Origin: Rhodosorus marinus
Lineage: Eukaryota; Rhodophyta; Stylonematophyceae; Stylonematales; Stylonemataceae
NCBI GenBank assembly: GCA_029953675.1
Contig: JAMWBK010000005.1
Span: forward strand, 1,736,001 to 1,800,000
Reading direction: 5' to 3'
DNA length: 64,000 nucleotides
Shown: positions 11,583 to 24,804 of the stretch, one piece after another
Layout: every line of letters starts with the position of its first letter
Numbering within the stretch: the stretch's first letter is position 1
Notes under the pieces: model-generated
The model's database searches: none
Told to the model about the DNA's origin: nothing
What the model saw: the letters and a program-made list of their open reading frames with translations, nothing else
Position numbers and translations under genes: made by a program

Positions 11583-14500
11583 CGTCGCCCAACTCTGATC
11601 TCCAACAAAGCAACACTACAAACTACCCACCGCCTCAGAAAAACACCTCGTAACCTTAGCAAAACCCTATCATCCTAATCCAGTACCCACCGGCAGTTCC
11701 TCTCCACCTACCAATACCTCACTTCAACACTGCCCTAACCCCTTATCTGACCTGATTCCACCTTCCTTCCCACCTACTCCTGATCCCCACGCACCCGCCC
11801 CACCCAGGATATACAAACCTCTAGCTATGTGTATATATCCACAAGACGCCCTGGCCAGTTCCATCAATGGCCTAAAAAAACCCATTAATTAATGCCACTG
11901 GCTTCGGTTCTACGCTGCCCGCAAGAACTCAAAAGCCTTTCACATCATTTTCCAACTTCTGAAACCTCAGGTCAGTAGTTGTAATCGAACCCAACCCTGC
12001 GGTCCCATTCAGCCTTCTACGCTCACCCCCCCCCCTAAGTCTTCACTAAGCCCAATCGGATCGAAATCGAAAATCCCATTGGAATCTCCTAATAAAACAA
12101 CTAAAAAGCTTGCCACTGATTTACGCTCAGAATTATATAGGGGGTATATCCCCTCAGCCCGTTGATGCTACACGAAATTTTTTGACTCTAAACCAAAGGG
12201 GGTAGGACTGACTCCACAAAAATGGCTTCAACGAAAATCGTTCCTGCTTGCATGAAAATACTATTTATTAACTTTTTGAGTCGAAAAGCGGGGGGGGGGG
12301 GCGGAACGGTGCATGTTAGTGGACAAAGGATTCACACCCCGCCAACCCTACGACCACCCCACCCCCCTTTTAGGCCTCCTCTCCTATTTTTCCAAACCTA
12401 TTTTTTGCTTTATTCCGCTCTTGAAGAATCGACGGGTGGGGAGAATTTCCCGCGGCAAGTTAAAAAAAATAACCGTTTTGTTAAGATTTAACGTGATATT
12501 CCATCTTTTTGTCTGAGCTTGACCAATCATCGTCGTGTACACGTATCCGACAACGGAAAGCGCTGAAATCAGGGTGAAAAAACGTAAAAAACAAAAAAAA
12601 GAACCGCGCATCCAACAGTTGAAAAACCCACTGGACCTAAAAGTTCTAATTTTAGATAGATTATAAACCAATCGTCGTTGAGAATTCATCTTGTGGTCCT
12701 TTTTTGCTCAAAGGAAACGTTCAAATTTTTATCTTTTATTTAAGCCGCATTAACAACCCCCCCCTCTTCTCTAAGGAACACGACGGTTTTGATGAAGTTA
12801 ATTAGAAATTTTCTCAGTATCTTCACGGGAAACCTCGGCCGGTGGTGGCGGGGCCAGGGGGGGGGGGAAGGAGAATGGTGATGGGAAGGGGGGTTATTGA
12901 CGGTCCCGGATTTTCAAAACGACATTCCGCCGCTTTGGTGTATGGAATATTGTTTTTAAAAAATAAATATGAGTAATCGCACAATGAAAACCCGATCGGC
13001 GTAGTTTGTTTTATGTTTTTGGAGGGCATCTTGATGAGCTATTTTGCTCGGAATTTTGATGTGCTTAATTTTGTCCTCGTTCCAAGGGGGTTAGCCTTGT
13101 TTCCCTTCTCTACCCTAAACGACCATAGTTTTGTTTTTTCATCACGGAGGTGGGGGGAACCTTTCCTGTCGCCGCGAGGCTGGAATTGATGGATTTTCCA
13201 ACCCTGTGGGGTTGGGATTCGATCCGGTGTTTTTCTCTGGTTGCTATTGGAGAGGATATCAGGGAAACTAGGCCAATCATTTAGAGATTGAATCTCAAAT
13301 GAAATCGATTCAAGTAGATCCTGTTCGTGTATAAGGACGATTCGATAATCAATGATTTTAAGGGATCTAATTGGCTGGTACGGAATAGGGTTGTTCTTTC
13401 CGGGGTTTGTGTGCTTTAGGAACCTATGCTTTTTATTTGATATTTCAAAACTAGATGGATTGATCTCAGCGGAAGGAATAACTAACGTATTGAAGGAAGA
13501 ATAGTATGAATAAATGAATCTTAACAAACGTTCTGTCTCGCCTGGGTTACGACGAGAGATATGATTGGTTTCGTGGGTTTTTTGTGATATTCACATAACG
13601 TGTTTGGCTTAATGAGCTCCCAATTGGATACACGACGTCACGTGCGGCGCGTGGATTGGGCAGGGACGGTTTAGGGGGTGTGGCTTTTTCTGCATCAGAT
13701 CAGGTTTTTCTTTCCCCCCCCCCCGCCCTCCACCCACCTCACACTAACTGTCGTACTAGAAGTACAATGGAAAGCGTTTTTTCGGAAGGGAAGTCTGCGG
13801 TCTAGAGGTTTCGGGTTTTTTTCATTCTTTTCGCCTGAGGTGTGTTTCGCGATTGCTATATTTTAGGATTTCGATTTTTTTTGTTGCTTGGAAGCGGTAG
13901 CAGAACTTCCGCTTCTTGATAAAAAAAAGAAAAATGAACGCACCGCGCAACCCCCCAAAACCTGGAGAGGAGGGGGTGCTGTTGGGTGTGCGTGGTTCGG
14001 ATGAGGACTGCTCTTTGGCTGCTGCTTCATCTGATGATGTTCTGTGATTGCGACTACTGGCTACTCTCTAAGCTCTAGTGCACAGCGCCCAGCTATGGCG
14101 TTCAGAAGGAGAACGTTCAATGCTAAGAGTAAATAATGGACAAAAAATTTATTGACACAAAAAAAGTCAATGCCGATCGTAGGGCTGTTCAAACGTTGAC
14201 GTTACAATAGATTGTGCCGTTAATGTTCGAGTTGTGGTCTCTGAACAAAAGACGATCCATTACCGTATCTCAACATCTTTTCAAACGCCCACGCGGAAAC
14301 TCTGAATTCAACCGCTATACCTCTCACAACTGGATGTGCATGGGTTCTCGTTCGGAACTCATTCAAGGGTCCTGTTCAGTCTCCATTGCCCCTTTTTTTC
14401 CGTGCTGAAGGTGATCTCCTTCGGCCCATAGATTCTCCCTGTTTCACGCGAGGTTTGAATTTGACATAGTGCTTTGCTCTCAATCGCTGTCGGGTTAACC

Positions 14501-15780
14501 CTCCTCTCACCGCCAGTTGCTGATCGAAGGACCCGATCAAGAAGATCGGATCTTCTGGAACCGCCAACCACACGGGCAAGGGATTTTGTGCTCTTGCCAA
14601 CACCTTTTTAGAGCGAAGAGGTAAAGGAGATTCCATGCACTTCCATATCCCAGACGCATCGGCAGCGGCCAGTAGCCCGTGGATTTCGTGCTGTGGGATA
14701 CCATGCTTGGCAGTTGGATTCCGTGCTCGTGGGGGGGTGGGACCACATAAACATCTGCGACCTAACCCCACATGGCCTTCTGATCTTATGCCAAAAAAAA
14801 AGAAGGAACGAGGTCGTTTGAGGTTTTCATGGGGTCAATCAAAAAGCCTATTCGTTCTATTTTTTTCGTCCACCACATGTCAATTTCTCTACCCCTTTTT
14901 TCGAAACAGCTGCTTAGCATAGTATTCTCTTTTATGAAAGCTATTACGCCGATCAGGAGGATATTGTTCAATCTCTCCCCACCACTACCCTCCTCTCCCA
15001 CTACGGAATACATCCTCAAGTTACTTCCCTTGAACATTGATTAGCAAAATAATTTGGTGAGTTGAGGGTGGAATCCAAGAAAATAAAACTATTTTGCCAT
15101 TAGTGTCCCATCAGAACCCGAACTCCGGGAAGAAATCGATCTCCTGCGGATCAGCTAGCTATATGTAAATACTGAAGCGGTTCTAATTGGTAGTTTACAA
15201 TTTCTACCTTTGGTCGTTGTTAATTTGAGTGGGGTTTTCGTGCACCCCGTTGACCGGACGTCCATCAGAAGAAAAAGCGGAAGGTTGGAAACCGAGTTTT
15301 TGTTTTCCTATGCGTGAAATTTATATATATATATTACCAATCATTCCCCGGCGCGCTCTCACAGGCGAATACAGCCGTTTCTTTATTGGAAAAGAAAAAT
15401 GGGAGGGGGGCATCCGGGTTTTATTTATTCGGAACTTTTCCAATTCTTCTGGCGTTATTGAATTTTCGTTTTTTGAGGGCACAACCACTCTGAGGTCTTC
15501 TTGCCTTGGGTTCCGTACTTTTGTCGACTGCATGTTTGAATTTGGTTAATATTTATTCTCAACTGGGCTGGTGAAGGTCTGGGAAGGCCTATTTCTATCC
15601 TGATTGCGTTTATATAGCTTCCGTCCTAAATCTGTCCCAGAACGTTGAGGCAAGCTACGTTTGACATGCTTTGGGCCTGGCGACGCATTTTTACATACGA
15701 AGGTTTTTAAGGCTTGATCAATGGATGCCCGAGAGGGTATGGCAATTCCGGTTCTTGTCTCCAATAAAAATTCTGTGTAT
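11583..15780. other. Gene-poor region rich in homopolymer runs
   Basis: The first ~450 bases are C-rich and probably belong to the leader of the minus-strand ORF ending upstream. The rest has runs of G or C (around 12289-12301, 12857-12868 and 13714-13723) and AT-rich patches. Open frames such as 13039-13527 (minus, 162 codons) and 14376-14771 (minus, 131 codons) have no recognisable domain and are not called. I see no tRNA, rRNA or transposon core. Confidence 0.35.
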
Positions 15781-17221
15781 TAAGATAAGGTCTCCGAAAG
15801 GGAGACGCTAGGAAGCTGCACAAGGTGCAGCTCCAGCACTTCAGGCGCCGCTGCACGCCAGAGAGTCAGACTCAACGAAGGTATAAACGGACAATCCCAG
15901 ACTACTGCTACCCCAAGAGAACGCTTCCATCCCCGTGCTTGGATTTTCCCACCGAGTCTTGGGGAAAGCTGTCGGACGAGGTGTATCCGGCGAGCATCAT
16001 GTATTCACACCCGAACTACCCTGAAAAAGAAGAAGGATCGGTTTAATCGGATGCTGCGGTCCGCGAATGAGATGCTCCAGGAAGGGTGCAGAGTGGGCGT
16101 CTCCAAAACTAAGGCAGCATTACAATATCAGAGAGTCAGGCTCAAAGATACTGGCAGTCGAGAAAGAGCATCAGGGGTTACCAGGAAGGGCGAGAGTCCG
16201 GTTCAAGCTCGACGAGCATCACCTGCTCTATGAACCTGCCACGCTTGTTAAAGTGCGACAACGCCCTCTCCAATCCGGGAGCAGCTCGATGTCTGTTCCC
16301 AACCACCGCATGCAGGCCATCTACAAGCATCAGCAACAGCTCTTTGCACATCTATGTAATTCCTACTCGGTAGCTCAGTTCTCTCGGATTCTCTGTGGGC
16401 TGATGTTCGCAGCAATTCTCCCCGGAAACTATAGCGTGTGAGGACAATTGTACTCATCAGTTCGACCCACTTCAGCGAACTATGAGCTCGGACTAGCGTA
16501 AACCCCTCAAATTTCAATGCGCTCAAAGCGCGGGAGCAATTCCGAGCTCGACGAGCCGGGGAAAAGCAGTCTGTCTAGAACAAAACCAGAAGTTGAAAAT
16601 GCTATTTTGTTAAGTCGAGAAGACGACGTAACAAACCTCATACACTGGAAAGGGAAGACCTGGCCGGGAGCAACTAATAAATTGAGGCTGATACCAAGGA
16701 ATGCTTGGAGTGCCGCCAGTAGCCGGAAGTTATCAACGACTGAAGACATGCAAGCTGTCGTTCTCGACGTTCTTCACCAGGCAGCCGCAATCAGCAGTCA
16801 AGTAGTGCCCTCGTCCCGCAGGAGTTTCTGGTCGAGTCGAACTCAAAGAGGGACACGGCAGGAGCCTCCCACACCTAGTCAACAACTGGATTCAGGTGCT
16901 CGCCCATTGTCAGATTACGCTTTTTTTAGAGCGTCCGACTCATCAAGCAAGAAGAATATCGGGCGTGGCAGAACACTTCGCACTACTTCGATATACGAAA
17001 AGTTGATGTTATAGTACTCTGTTCAAGGTTATTTATTCATCTTCTTGCACAAATCATGTTTGACACTCGTTCACCTTGGCCGTTAACATTAGACCGTCAC
17101 TCAGACCCATAATCTTTTTTTCTGGGTGAGCAATCGAACACTTCACCACCATTCAACTCGGTTCTGGGGGTGTACTGGCCCATCCGTGATCCTCAACGTG
17201 ACACTAGTCGAAGGTGCCCTA
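15781..17221. other. Overlapping open frames of unknown status
   Basis: On the plus strand four frames follow one another: 15789-16046, 16021-16233, 16067-16441 and 16517-17014. The last is 165 codons long. They have plausible basic and polar composition but no recognised domain, and I could not join them with phase-consistent splice sites. They may be a diverged gene, a decayed element or chance. The region ends convergent with the DONSON gene. Confidence 0.25.
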
Positions 17222-19116
17222 CTACTTCGATGATTGAATGGAAGCAAAAAATGTCAAAACATCCTTGTCCCCAGCAATCTTGGATAAGAACCTCCTGCCA
17301 AGCGTCGAGATTTTCCCTGGTGGAGCACCTGGCTTGGCGTACGCCGCTTCTTCCTCGATTGAATGGATTCCCTTCGCAGCAAACTCGAACGGCCGGTCGA
17401 TTGTTTCCTTCTTGGTTGCACCATGAATACTAGATTCGGCAAACGCGTTGACTTCCATCAGCCTATCATCGTTGACAAAGACCCCTTCAAACTGCTTGTT
17501 TCTCAGTTGCAAAGCAGTCACAATGCGTTGCAAGTTGTGAGGTAGTATTGCTCCTTCAATTTCAATCACATGATGAAAAGAGTTTTGCGAATCTTGGATT
17601 TCCTGGAGGAGGCTGATCGACAGTCTCGCAAGCGTGGCTCCTGTTATATTCGAAGATGAACGAGAAAGCATTTGAGGATTTTCATCTGAAGGTAACAGCG
17701 ACTTCTACTTGACGAGTCGTACCTTCAAACGCGTGCTCAGCGAGAAGCACAGGTACATCAGAAACTGATGAAAACTTTGGGCCCGCGGAGAGAAGATAGT
17801 TGTAAAGTCCGTGTATGTCCCCAGTGCTGCTGAACAGGAGCAAAGAACGATCCACCTCGTTGACTTTGTCAATATCTGAAAAGATTGAAAACAAAAATAC
17901 GATGGTAAGGAACACGGAAGGAATGCACTCAACAAACGTCCCCGACAGGGAACGATCAATTAGACACACTTACCCGGCTTGGAAATGAGGGGTGCGCTGT
18001 ACATTATTCCAAATTCATCGAGTGCAGCTCGTTGGCCTGGGTTCGATCTCGTCATTGTCGCACGCAAATCCCCGTTGGCCCTTCTTGAAAACAAAACCGC
18101 CTGGTTTCCAATCATCACGTAGAATCTATCCACAAACTCATACCTCCATCGGAAGTAGAGGGATCGAAGTGCAGCTTCCCACTTCGATACACGGTCAGAT
18201 ACGACTTCGAACTGAAGAGCGCGCCAGGTGATACACAAAGTTTAGAAAGGCAAACACCCACAAGCTGTTCCTTCAAAAAAAAAATCATATCCTCCGGGAG
18301 GAAGTTGGCTTTACAACCGTAGAGTGCGTACACTCACCTTCTCTGAAGCGTTCGCTTGAGTGGCAGTGGTCGTATATACGCTCCCAACAATGTTCCGCCA
18401 GCTTTTCGTGATAGACAGTGGCAGGTCAGAGTCTTTAGGGTGTTGGTAGTAGAGGAGGCCTGCTGCAAAGCAACGAGCCGGGTCATCGCTCCCTGGGTCC
18501 GTTTTGGTGAGAAAGTCTTCCATTGCGAGAGTCATAGATTCTGCTCCAATACATTTACACCTAAAGAAGTTTCCAGTAGAGCTGACTGATGAGCCAAACA
18601 ATTCCACAGCCTAGCTTCTGCCAATGGATCGAAAACTGCAACGGCTTACCAGTCAAAGGACGTTCGAGAAACGAACTTAGCCGAGCTCTTGATTACGAAA
18701 TCTTCCGGTATTTTCGCGCTCCCCGAAAGCACGAGATCGTTTGAAGCCGTTAAAGTATGTCTAGTGTCTTCCACACTATCCAGCACGCTTGGTTCTATTG
18801 TGTCTCTGTTGTGATTGCCAGAATCGAACTTGGACAATGTGTCCGTCAAAACAGTCCAAGCATCATCTTGGAGAAGGAAAACCATGAACAAACGCTCGAT
18901 TAGTCCCCCATTCCGGCAAAAGCCAGCTTCAAAGACAGTTGTTTTACCCTGATTAATCTCCCGAGAGTTGGATGTCAATGCGTCGGTCATGGACTTCAGC
19001 TTAACTGGTTTCTGCTGTTGCCCTTCCCGGAATCCATACCGCGGAAGAGAACCCGAAACTCTCTTGCGAGTGATTACATGACCCGTTTCCTTCGAGCGTG
19101 CTGAATTTTCCGACAT
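17222..19116 (-). CDS. DONSON: DONSON-family replication factor
   Basis: Homologue of Downstream Neighbour of SON, a metazoan and plant factor needed for replicative helicase assembly and fork stability. Five exons are read from high to low coordinate: 19116-18650, 18560-18338, 18211-17974, 17875-17723 and 17640-17222, giving 499 residues. Family landmarks appear in order. They are CFAAGLLYYQHP, then WEAALRSLYFRWR followed by RFYVMIGNQAVLFSR, then LDEFGIMYSAPL, then LLLFSSTGDIHGLYNYL with LLAEHAFEGATLARL (only after splicing), and finally IEGAILPHNLQRIVTAL. The last three junctions are unambiguous (GTGAGT, GTAAGT and GTACGA donors). For intron 1 (GTAAGC donor) the acceptor at 18561 keeps phase and the aromatic TSFDW; 18582 is also in phase. 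The N-terminal ~120 residues are polar and probably disordered. Confidence 0.82.
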
Positions 19117-20200
19117 TCTCTAAGTTTCCATCTGCCGCCCTTACTCAGGTCTCGCGAAGCAATCCGCCTGATGCGAAGGGAGGTGTCTCGCTGGCAGTCG
19201 CCCCGAGCCTCATCTTCGTCCTCCACAGCCTCCGCCCGACGGAGGTTCGATCACCAAGAGAAGAACATCTTCTCGAGAGAGCCAGTCTGAGACTATTATC
19301 CCCACTTCACCAGTCATACCTGTCGATGTTTTGACCTCAAAACGGGATGACAACTAACAGATATTCTGCGGGGTTGCGTTGAGGATTTGCTGGCGGATGT
19401 TCAAGGTCTTTATCATCGTTCCTTAAGCGCCTGGGGCCGTAGGGAGGAAGGACACAGGGTGTTTTTCCAGGAGAGCACATTGAATTCCTTGGGAGAAACA
19501 ACACAGCGCGGGATTGGGAGTCGATATTGAAAAGTGCGCACACAACTTCACGTGCAGCTTATCCTGCGTTCTGTGGCTTGTCAAAACCCCAACTCTGTGC
19601 CGGGTCGTGGACGTTGCAACGCAAGAGCGTACTTCAGTCATCGATGACATTCAGCTCCCCAACATTCAACCTAGAAATGCTTCATGCTTCTCTAAACAAG
19701 TTTAGCCGCCCCAACTAAGAGAAATAATTGGCCTAATACATCCTATTTCGGTAGTATAGCATTTTGTGTTCCAATAAAAACAGATTTTATAGATTATAAG
19801 CGAATTAGATCGCGCTCTACGTGATTGGTCCACCAATCAATCTCACAGTAATAGATTCGGGAGCGGTTGCCGGACGATGGTTTGCTCTGCTCTCGTCTCC
19901 TTCTTGCTTCTTTAGAAGTTTAGTTCATGTCCATTGCTCAATATGCTGTACAGAATATGAAAACTTGCTAGTGGTCGCCTTAAAGGTACCATAGGCGTTC
20001 AAACTCCTAGTCAACACATTGCCGTCAACATTCTTAATTCTGGAACGACCCCCAGCGGAATGAAGGTAAGCGGGGCATGGATAGTGGGTCTCTTAAGGCG
20101 ACGAAGCCCAGCCGCTCTAGAACTATTCACGAATTAGACGACCTTGGTCGTAGAAGACTTGACATCACGAAGGAAGGACGGAAATTGTCTGTACAATGCC
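19117..20200. other. Upstream region of DONSON, no gene seen
   Basis: The stretch just above the DONSON start should hold its promoter. Short frames (19098-19334, 19337-19543, 19423-19650) are unconvincing. A 71-codon plus-strand frame begins at 20077 and runs into the tandem duplication at 20201; it has no recognised domain. Confidence 0.35.
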
Positions 20201-20568
20201 ACAGGAAAACGGATGAACCATGGTCATCAAAAGCGGAGTTGATATTTAGGTTGTCCCCAGACCAGGGCGGCGACGTGATGCGTAGACGTTAACGGCGCAA
20301 CGGACAGAAGTCAATGGTGTAAAGCCGCTCGAGCGAAGGGTCAAAATTTTCAGCTATAAGATTATCTCCACTCGAGCACGCAAACAGGAAAACGGATGAA
20401 CCATGGTCATCAAAAGCGGAGTTGATATTTAGGTTGTCCCCAGACCAGGGCGGCGACGTGATGCGTAGACGTTAACGGCGCAACGGACAGAAGTCAATGG
20501 TGTAAAGCCGCTCGAGCGAAGGGTCAAAACTTTCAGCTATAAGATTATCTCCACTCGAGCACGCAAAC
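20201..20568. repeat. Tandem duplication, 183-bp unit, two copies
   Basis: Copy 1 (20201-20383) and copy 2 (20384-20566, with two more matching bases) are identical except for one T-to-C difference at 20347 versus 20530. Each unit begins ACAGGAAAACGGATGAACC and ends GAGCACGCAA. The near identity suggests a recent duplication or array collapse. Copy 1 contains the end of a 71-codon open frame. No known satellite is recognised. Confidence 0.95.
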
Positions 20569-23500
20569 TGCGAAGTAAACACGAGCGCGGGATGGCAAGC
20601 TGTCCCTCACCGTCATCTCACACAGCATCCTTCCACCGCCGTACAAGACCACACCCCTTGGGGCCCCCAAGACATCCACCTCCACCGTCCTCAATCGCAG
20701 GTGAATCATTATTGCTTCTGATTGAATGCTTTTTCTGCGTGTAATTGTGGGATTCTGACGTTCACGTAGAGTAGTGATTATTTCTGAGTTTAACAGGCTG
20801 TCATTTTCAGTTCAATGGATTTTCTATATACATTGCAAATGATAGCAAAGGTCGATTAGCGACAGCATAGTCGGCGTAATATCCAGAGTCCGGTGATAGA
20901 AGGGGAGTAGAGAGCGAAAAGAGAGAGTGGGAGATTTGCAGTGAAGGAAGAAGTTGAAATTCTTGAGACCGTTGTGTTCTTAAGTAGATTTCGACTACTG
21001 GCTATTGGTGTGAGCTTCACTCACCCTTCGAATCGCATAGGACGGTTACTGGGAAGGAATTTCACGAAAGCGGAATTGTTCGTGTCGAACCGTCTTCCTC
21101 CGGAGATTTTGGAACAAGAAGGTTTCATCCTAAGCGATTCCAACGGCGCGCTTAGCCACCTGGGTTGCATTTCTTATGACTTGAGGTTCGGAATAATCGT
21201 CGGATCATCTAACCGCTTTTAACGCAGAAATCTAGCGTACCCAGGCACCAGGTTCCAAGGAAAATATGGATCGCCGCAGACGATGGATTTCGACCAAGGA
21301 GTATCCATGAGCCATTTATCACATATTTTAAGTAATATATCACGTCAAGCCTCCGTGCAAGGGGTCGTGTCACCTATAATAAATAGGTGACAATAATAAT
21401 AAACTTTTCCGATACGTTGCCTTGAATCACAACCGCGACATCGCAACGCCTTTATCCAAGACATCGCGGAAACTCGTAGGCAGGAAACAGTTGCTCGCAC
21501 ATGAGGCCGTTGGAGCAATTCCAATAAGGTGAAGGCAGTGAAGACCACTACTCGCAGCTTTTGGACGTTTGCCCGCCGTGAACGCGCTTCCCTAACGCAG
21601 AGGGCTGGACGACCCCCACGGTAAAAATCGGGGCCGTATAAGTGATACCAACTCTTGAATGAGTCTTACTAACTCACCCCTCCTATAGAAACGCTCCCGT
21701 ATTGAGAATCCTGAAGTTAAATAAAAAAACCCCAACGAAGATTCAAAAAGTTAATACAATTCAACACCAAAATATGGCGGAGGTAGAGGCTAATTTTTAA
21801 CCATTTTTCTATGGATTCGCAATATAGGATTAATCAAAATTAATTATCAGTATCTCGATCTCGAATTAATATTTCAAAAAATCAAAACAACAAGGTGTTC
21901 GGCTTCTGCAGGTTTTTCGGAATATTCTGGGTCATATCAACACTGGGGTAGTACGTAGTAGCAGAGATGTGGTCGTACTATAAAGTCCAGATTGTAAATT
22001 TGTATTTTTTGGGCTTTTGAGAAAAGTATGTATATTCGAAATTTTTGATTTCATGTTTTAGGAAGTAAAATGGAGCTTGGTCGCTACCCCACGTCTAAAA
22101 ATATTTTATTTTGAGGACGACAATTCTTTTTTTTCAGTTCATTTTTATAGTAGTTGAATGTGGAGCGCTGATCTGTTCGAAAAACTGTTAACTGGGCACG
22201 CTTTTCATTCGAAACTGTCATCCAAGAACAAGGCGCGGCGGTGGAGGTTTTAGTGAAGGTCAAGGGTGAAAATTTTCGGGGTGAAGGAGGGGGGCATTTT
22301 GAGTTTTCAAGGAGCATGGGCTGCGCCTGTGCTTGGTCTGTCGGATTGAGGTGGTGTGGGGAGGGAGGTCGGGGAGTCTGGGGGTACTTGGTTGGGCGTT
22401 CACTGTCAGCAGCTTCCATTGTCCGAGGATCAACCGTGTTTTTTTTAAAAAAATCGACGATGACTTGGCTCGCTCTGAGGATTGGGACCTTCCAGCGAGC
22501 TGCAGGCTTGGCTTTTGCTTGGCTAGGTTTCTTCAGCATCGGAAACGCTGAAATCAATGTTGCGAGCGAGCATATCCCTAACGTACCGCCATTTGGCTTT
22601 TTGCCATGAGGTCTCCTTATTTCGCTATATTCATCACCTTGCATTGCGAACACGTTTGCTAAATCGAACGAGAGGTATTTTGTTTAGTCGAAGGCCAATC
22701 GCGGACAATGGAAGGCCATGTCCGCTCCTTCAGACTCTTAGTCGAGACCGACCAGCTCGTTCCCATTCACAACAATCCTGGCCTTTTCAGTCAACGTAAA
22801 TGCGGGAAAGGACTTTATGCGCGTTGTCGGCGAACTTCGCACTAGCTTTTCAAGGCAATACGTTTACATGAGCAGCTCAGGTCTTTTTTTTTAGCGTGAA
22901 CTTCTCCCAACTCCTTGGGTTGCTTGTTTTCCACTGAGGGGAAGAACCCGCCCTTCCTGATCCTAGCTGTTGGTTAACCATATCAAAACAAGAGTCGACA
23001 GCGGCGGGTACCCCCTGGTCTCGAACAAATGAACAGAAATTTATCATTTATTGGTAAAACTTCGGTCGAAATCATTCCTGCAGATTGAATGATTTTATCC
23101 ACCTCCCCCCCGTCTGAACGAACTAATAGGTTTTCCTTGTTCTTCTGCCAAAGACGATTCCAGCCATTCCGAAAATTCAATCGCCAATGCCATGCCAAAG
23201 TTGAAACTAAAAGCTATTGTGCACTGGCTTTGGACAATTTTCGCCAGTCAGAAAAATCCCGTCCTCTCACACATAAGTGTTGGCTACATCTGCGTCCAGG
23301 AGTTTTCCGGCAAACAGTTGATTTTACTTGGGAGGCCTGTATCCGCAGACTTGGACTTGGGCAGGGTGTTTCACGAGGGGACCAAGTGTGCAGCTCGTTT
23401 TTTGTTTTAAACGCGAGGAATAGGATATGTCAACAGGCGCGGTGGTGCGACGGAACCCGTTTTCATACATCCGCAGCTCCTAACAGACGTTCAAGGAAGC

Positions 23501-24804
23501 CGCAGGAATCCAAGCAAGGAGAAAACGAGTTGTGGGCGGGTTTTTAAAAGTATCTTAAACCCGCTCCCCCAACCGCCTGTGAAATTTTTTTTTTATGCAG
23601 CGCAACCCAACTCTATCCCCGGCCTTTACCCTGCTAGAGCAAAACTACATTAGGATAAGTGAACAACCATATCGATCCATCTGACATGGCCCTCACCCTT
23701 GCCCCACTTGCAAACACTCAACCCCTCCCAAACCCCCGGCCCCCATTCTCCCCACCCCGCCTTAATATGTCAGTCGGCACAACTCCGACACAAATAAAGG
23801 CGACCAGATGCAAAAACCCCTTGCCGATTTAAAATGAATATTGTACTGGGCTACAGGCGAAACCCACTCAGCAAGAAAAACAGTGGAGTTGGTAGTAGCA
23901 GATTGCAGGGTGGTCCGCTGCAGGCGTCCTCGAGGAAAAAAAATTCTTTTATGTATTCGTTAAATTTTATTTTCTCTCACCATGGTCTATCCACCACCCC
24001 CGGAAAAAAGAGGGTATGCTATGTGCACCCAACATCCGTATAGTTGACTTGTACCCCACCCGCCTCCCTCATCGCCACCGCCACCACTACCTCCTCCGCG
24101 GGGTATTCAGAGTTTTTCAACCGCCAAACCTCTCCCCCCATTGTCAGTCGCCCATGTATTTTTTTTCCACTATCTATTCACTCGAACTTGTCTCTCAATA
24201 TGACTCCTATCACGTTTGAGAGCGCGGGGAGGGGTTGTGTTTGTGACTCTCCCTCCTTGTCGACACTTCTGCGGGTTTAATTTTTTTGGAGAGTTCCCTT
24301 CTCTTTTCCTCTTCCTTCTCTCTCTCTCGGACTTTTGCAAAATTTCCCAATTTTTGTTTTCGTTTTGCTTGTTTTGATCCTTCGAGAGCAGAAATAGAAT
24401 TTTTTGTTTTCTTTCCTCTATAACAGACTTTGGGTGGGCGTTACTAGACTCTCCCTCCGCACTTGCTCTGTCACTCGCATGAATATATATATTTTTGGCC
24501 CTTTCAGATGTGGAGGGGGATGAAAAGGGTGTCTGGAGATGGCTGTCTAGGATGTGTCTTGGGGAAGGAGGGCGAGGAGGGCTTGGTGGAGGGGATGGGG
24601 TGGGGTGTGCTGGGATGTATGTGGTGAGAGGGTATTTTTGTTTTTGTGCTGTGGAAGGGTGGTAGGGTTTCCGTGGGTTGGGGTTGCGGTGTGAGGGTGA
24701 TTTTTTTTTGGATGTTGTAATTCATTTGCAGGGCGGGGCGATGGGCTGACTGGGGTGGAGGGGAGGGAGCGATTTTTTTGACCTTTTGAAGTTTTTTTTA
24801 GAGG
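20569..24804. other. Gene-poor, AT-rich to low-complexity region before CHD gene
   Basis: A purine-rich tract at 20895-20945 precedes a 93-codon frame (20941-21222) without an internal methionine. 21650-22080 is AT-rich. 22230-22440 is G-rich on plus and is followed by short plus-strand frames with signal-peptide-like hydrophobicity (for example from 22460), a possible unannotated gene start. The minus-strand frame at 22084-22653 looks like its antisense shadow. 23640-24330 is C-rich and 24500-24800 G-rich; the latter is probably the leader of the CHD gene. No domain was recognised in any of these frames. Confidence 0.35.

Noticed and set aside
12285-12305. Homopolymer G run as a G-quadruplex or telomere-like signal
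   Set aside because: A single uninterrupted run without repeated spaced tracts; such runs recur in gene-poor parts and may include sequencing error.
13195-13230. tRNA-like B-box (GGGATTCGATCC)
   Set aside because: No acceptor stem, A-box or anticodon arm could be drawn around it on either strand.
13039-13527. 162-codon minus-strand open frame
   Set aside because: Lies in low-complexity DNA, shows no domain, and has no flanking splice signals or leader pattern.
14376-14771. 131-codon minus-strand open frame
   Set aside because: No recognisable motif; neighbouring frames are equally open and composition is not convincing.
15781-17014. Chain of plus-strand frames as a multi-exon gene
   Set aside because: I could not join them with phase-consistent GT-AG sites and no domain appears in any order.
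22084-22653. 189-codon minus-strand frame
   Set aside because: Proline/serine/lysine-rich and antisense to a G-rich tract that looks like a plus-strand leader; probably a composition artefact.
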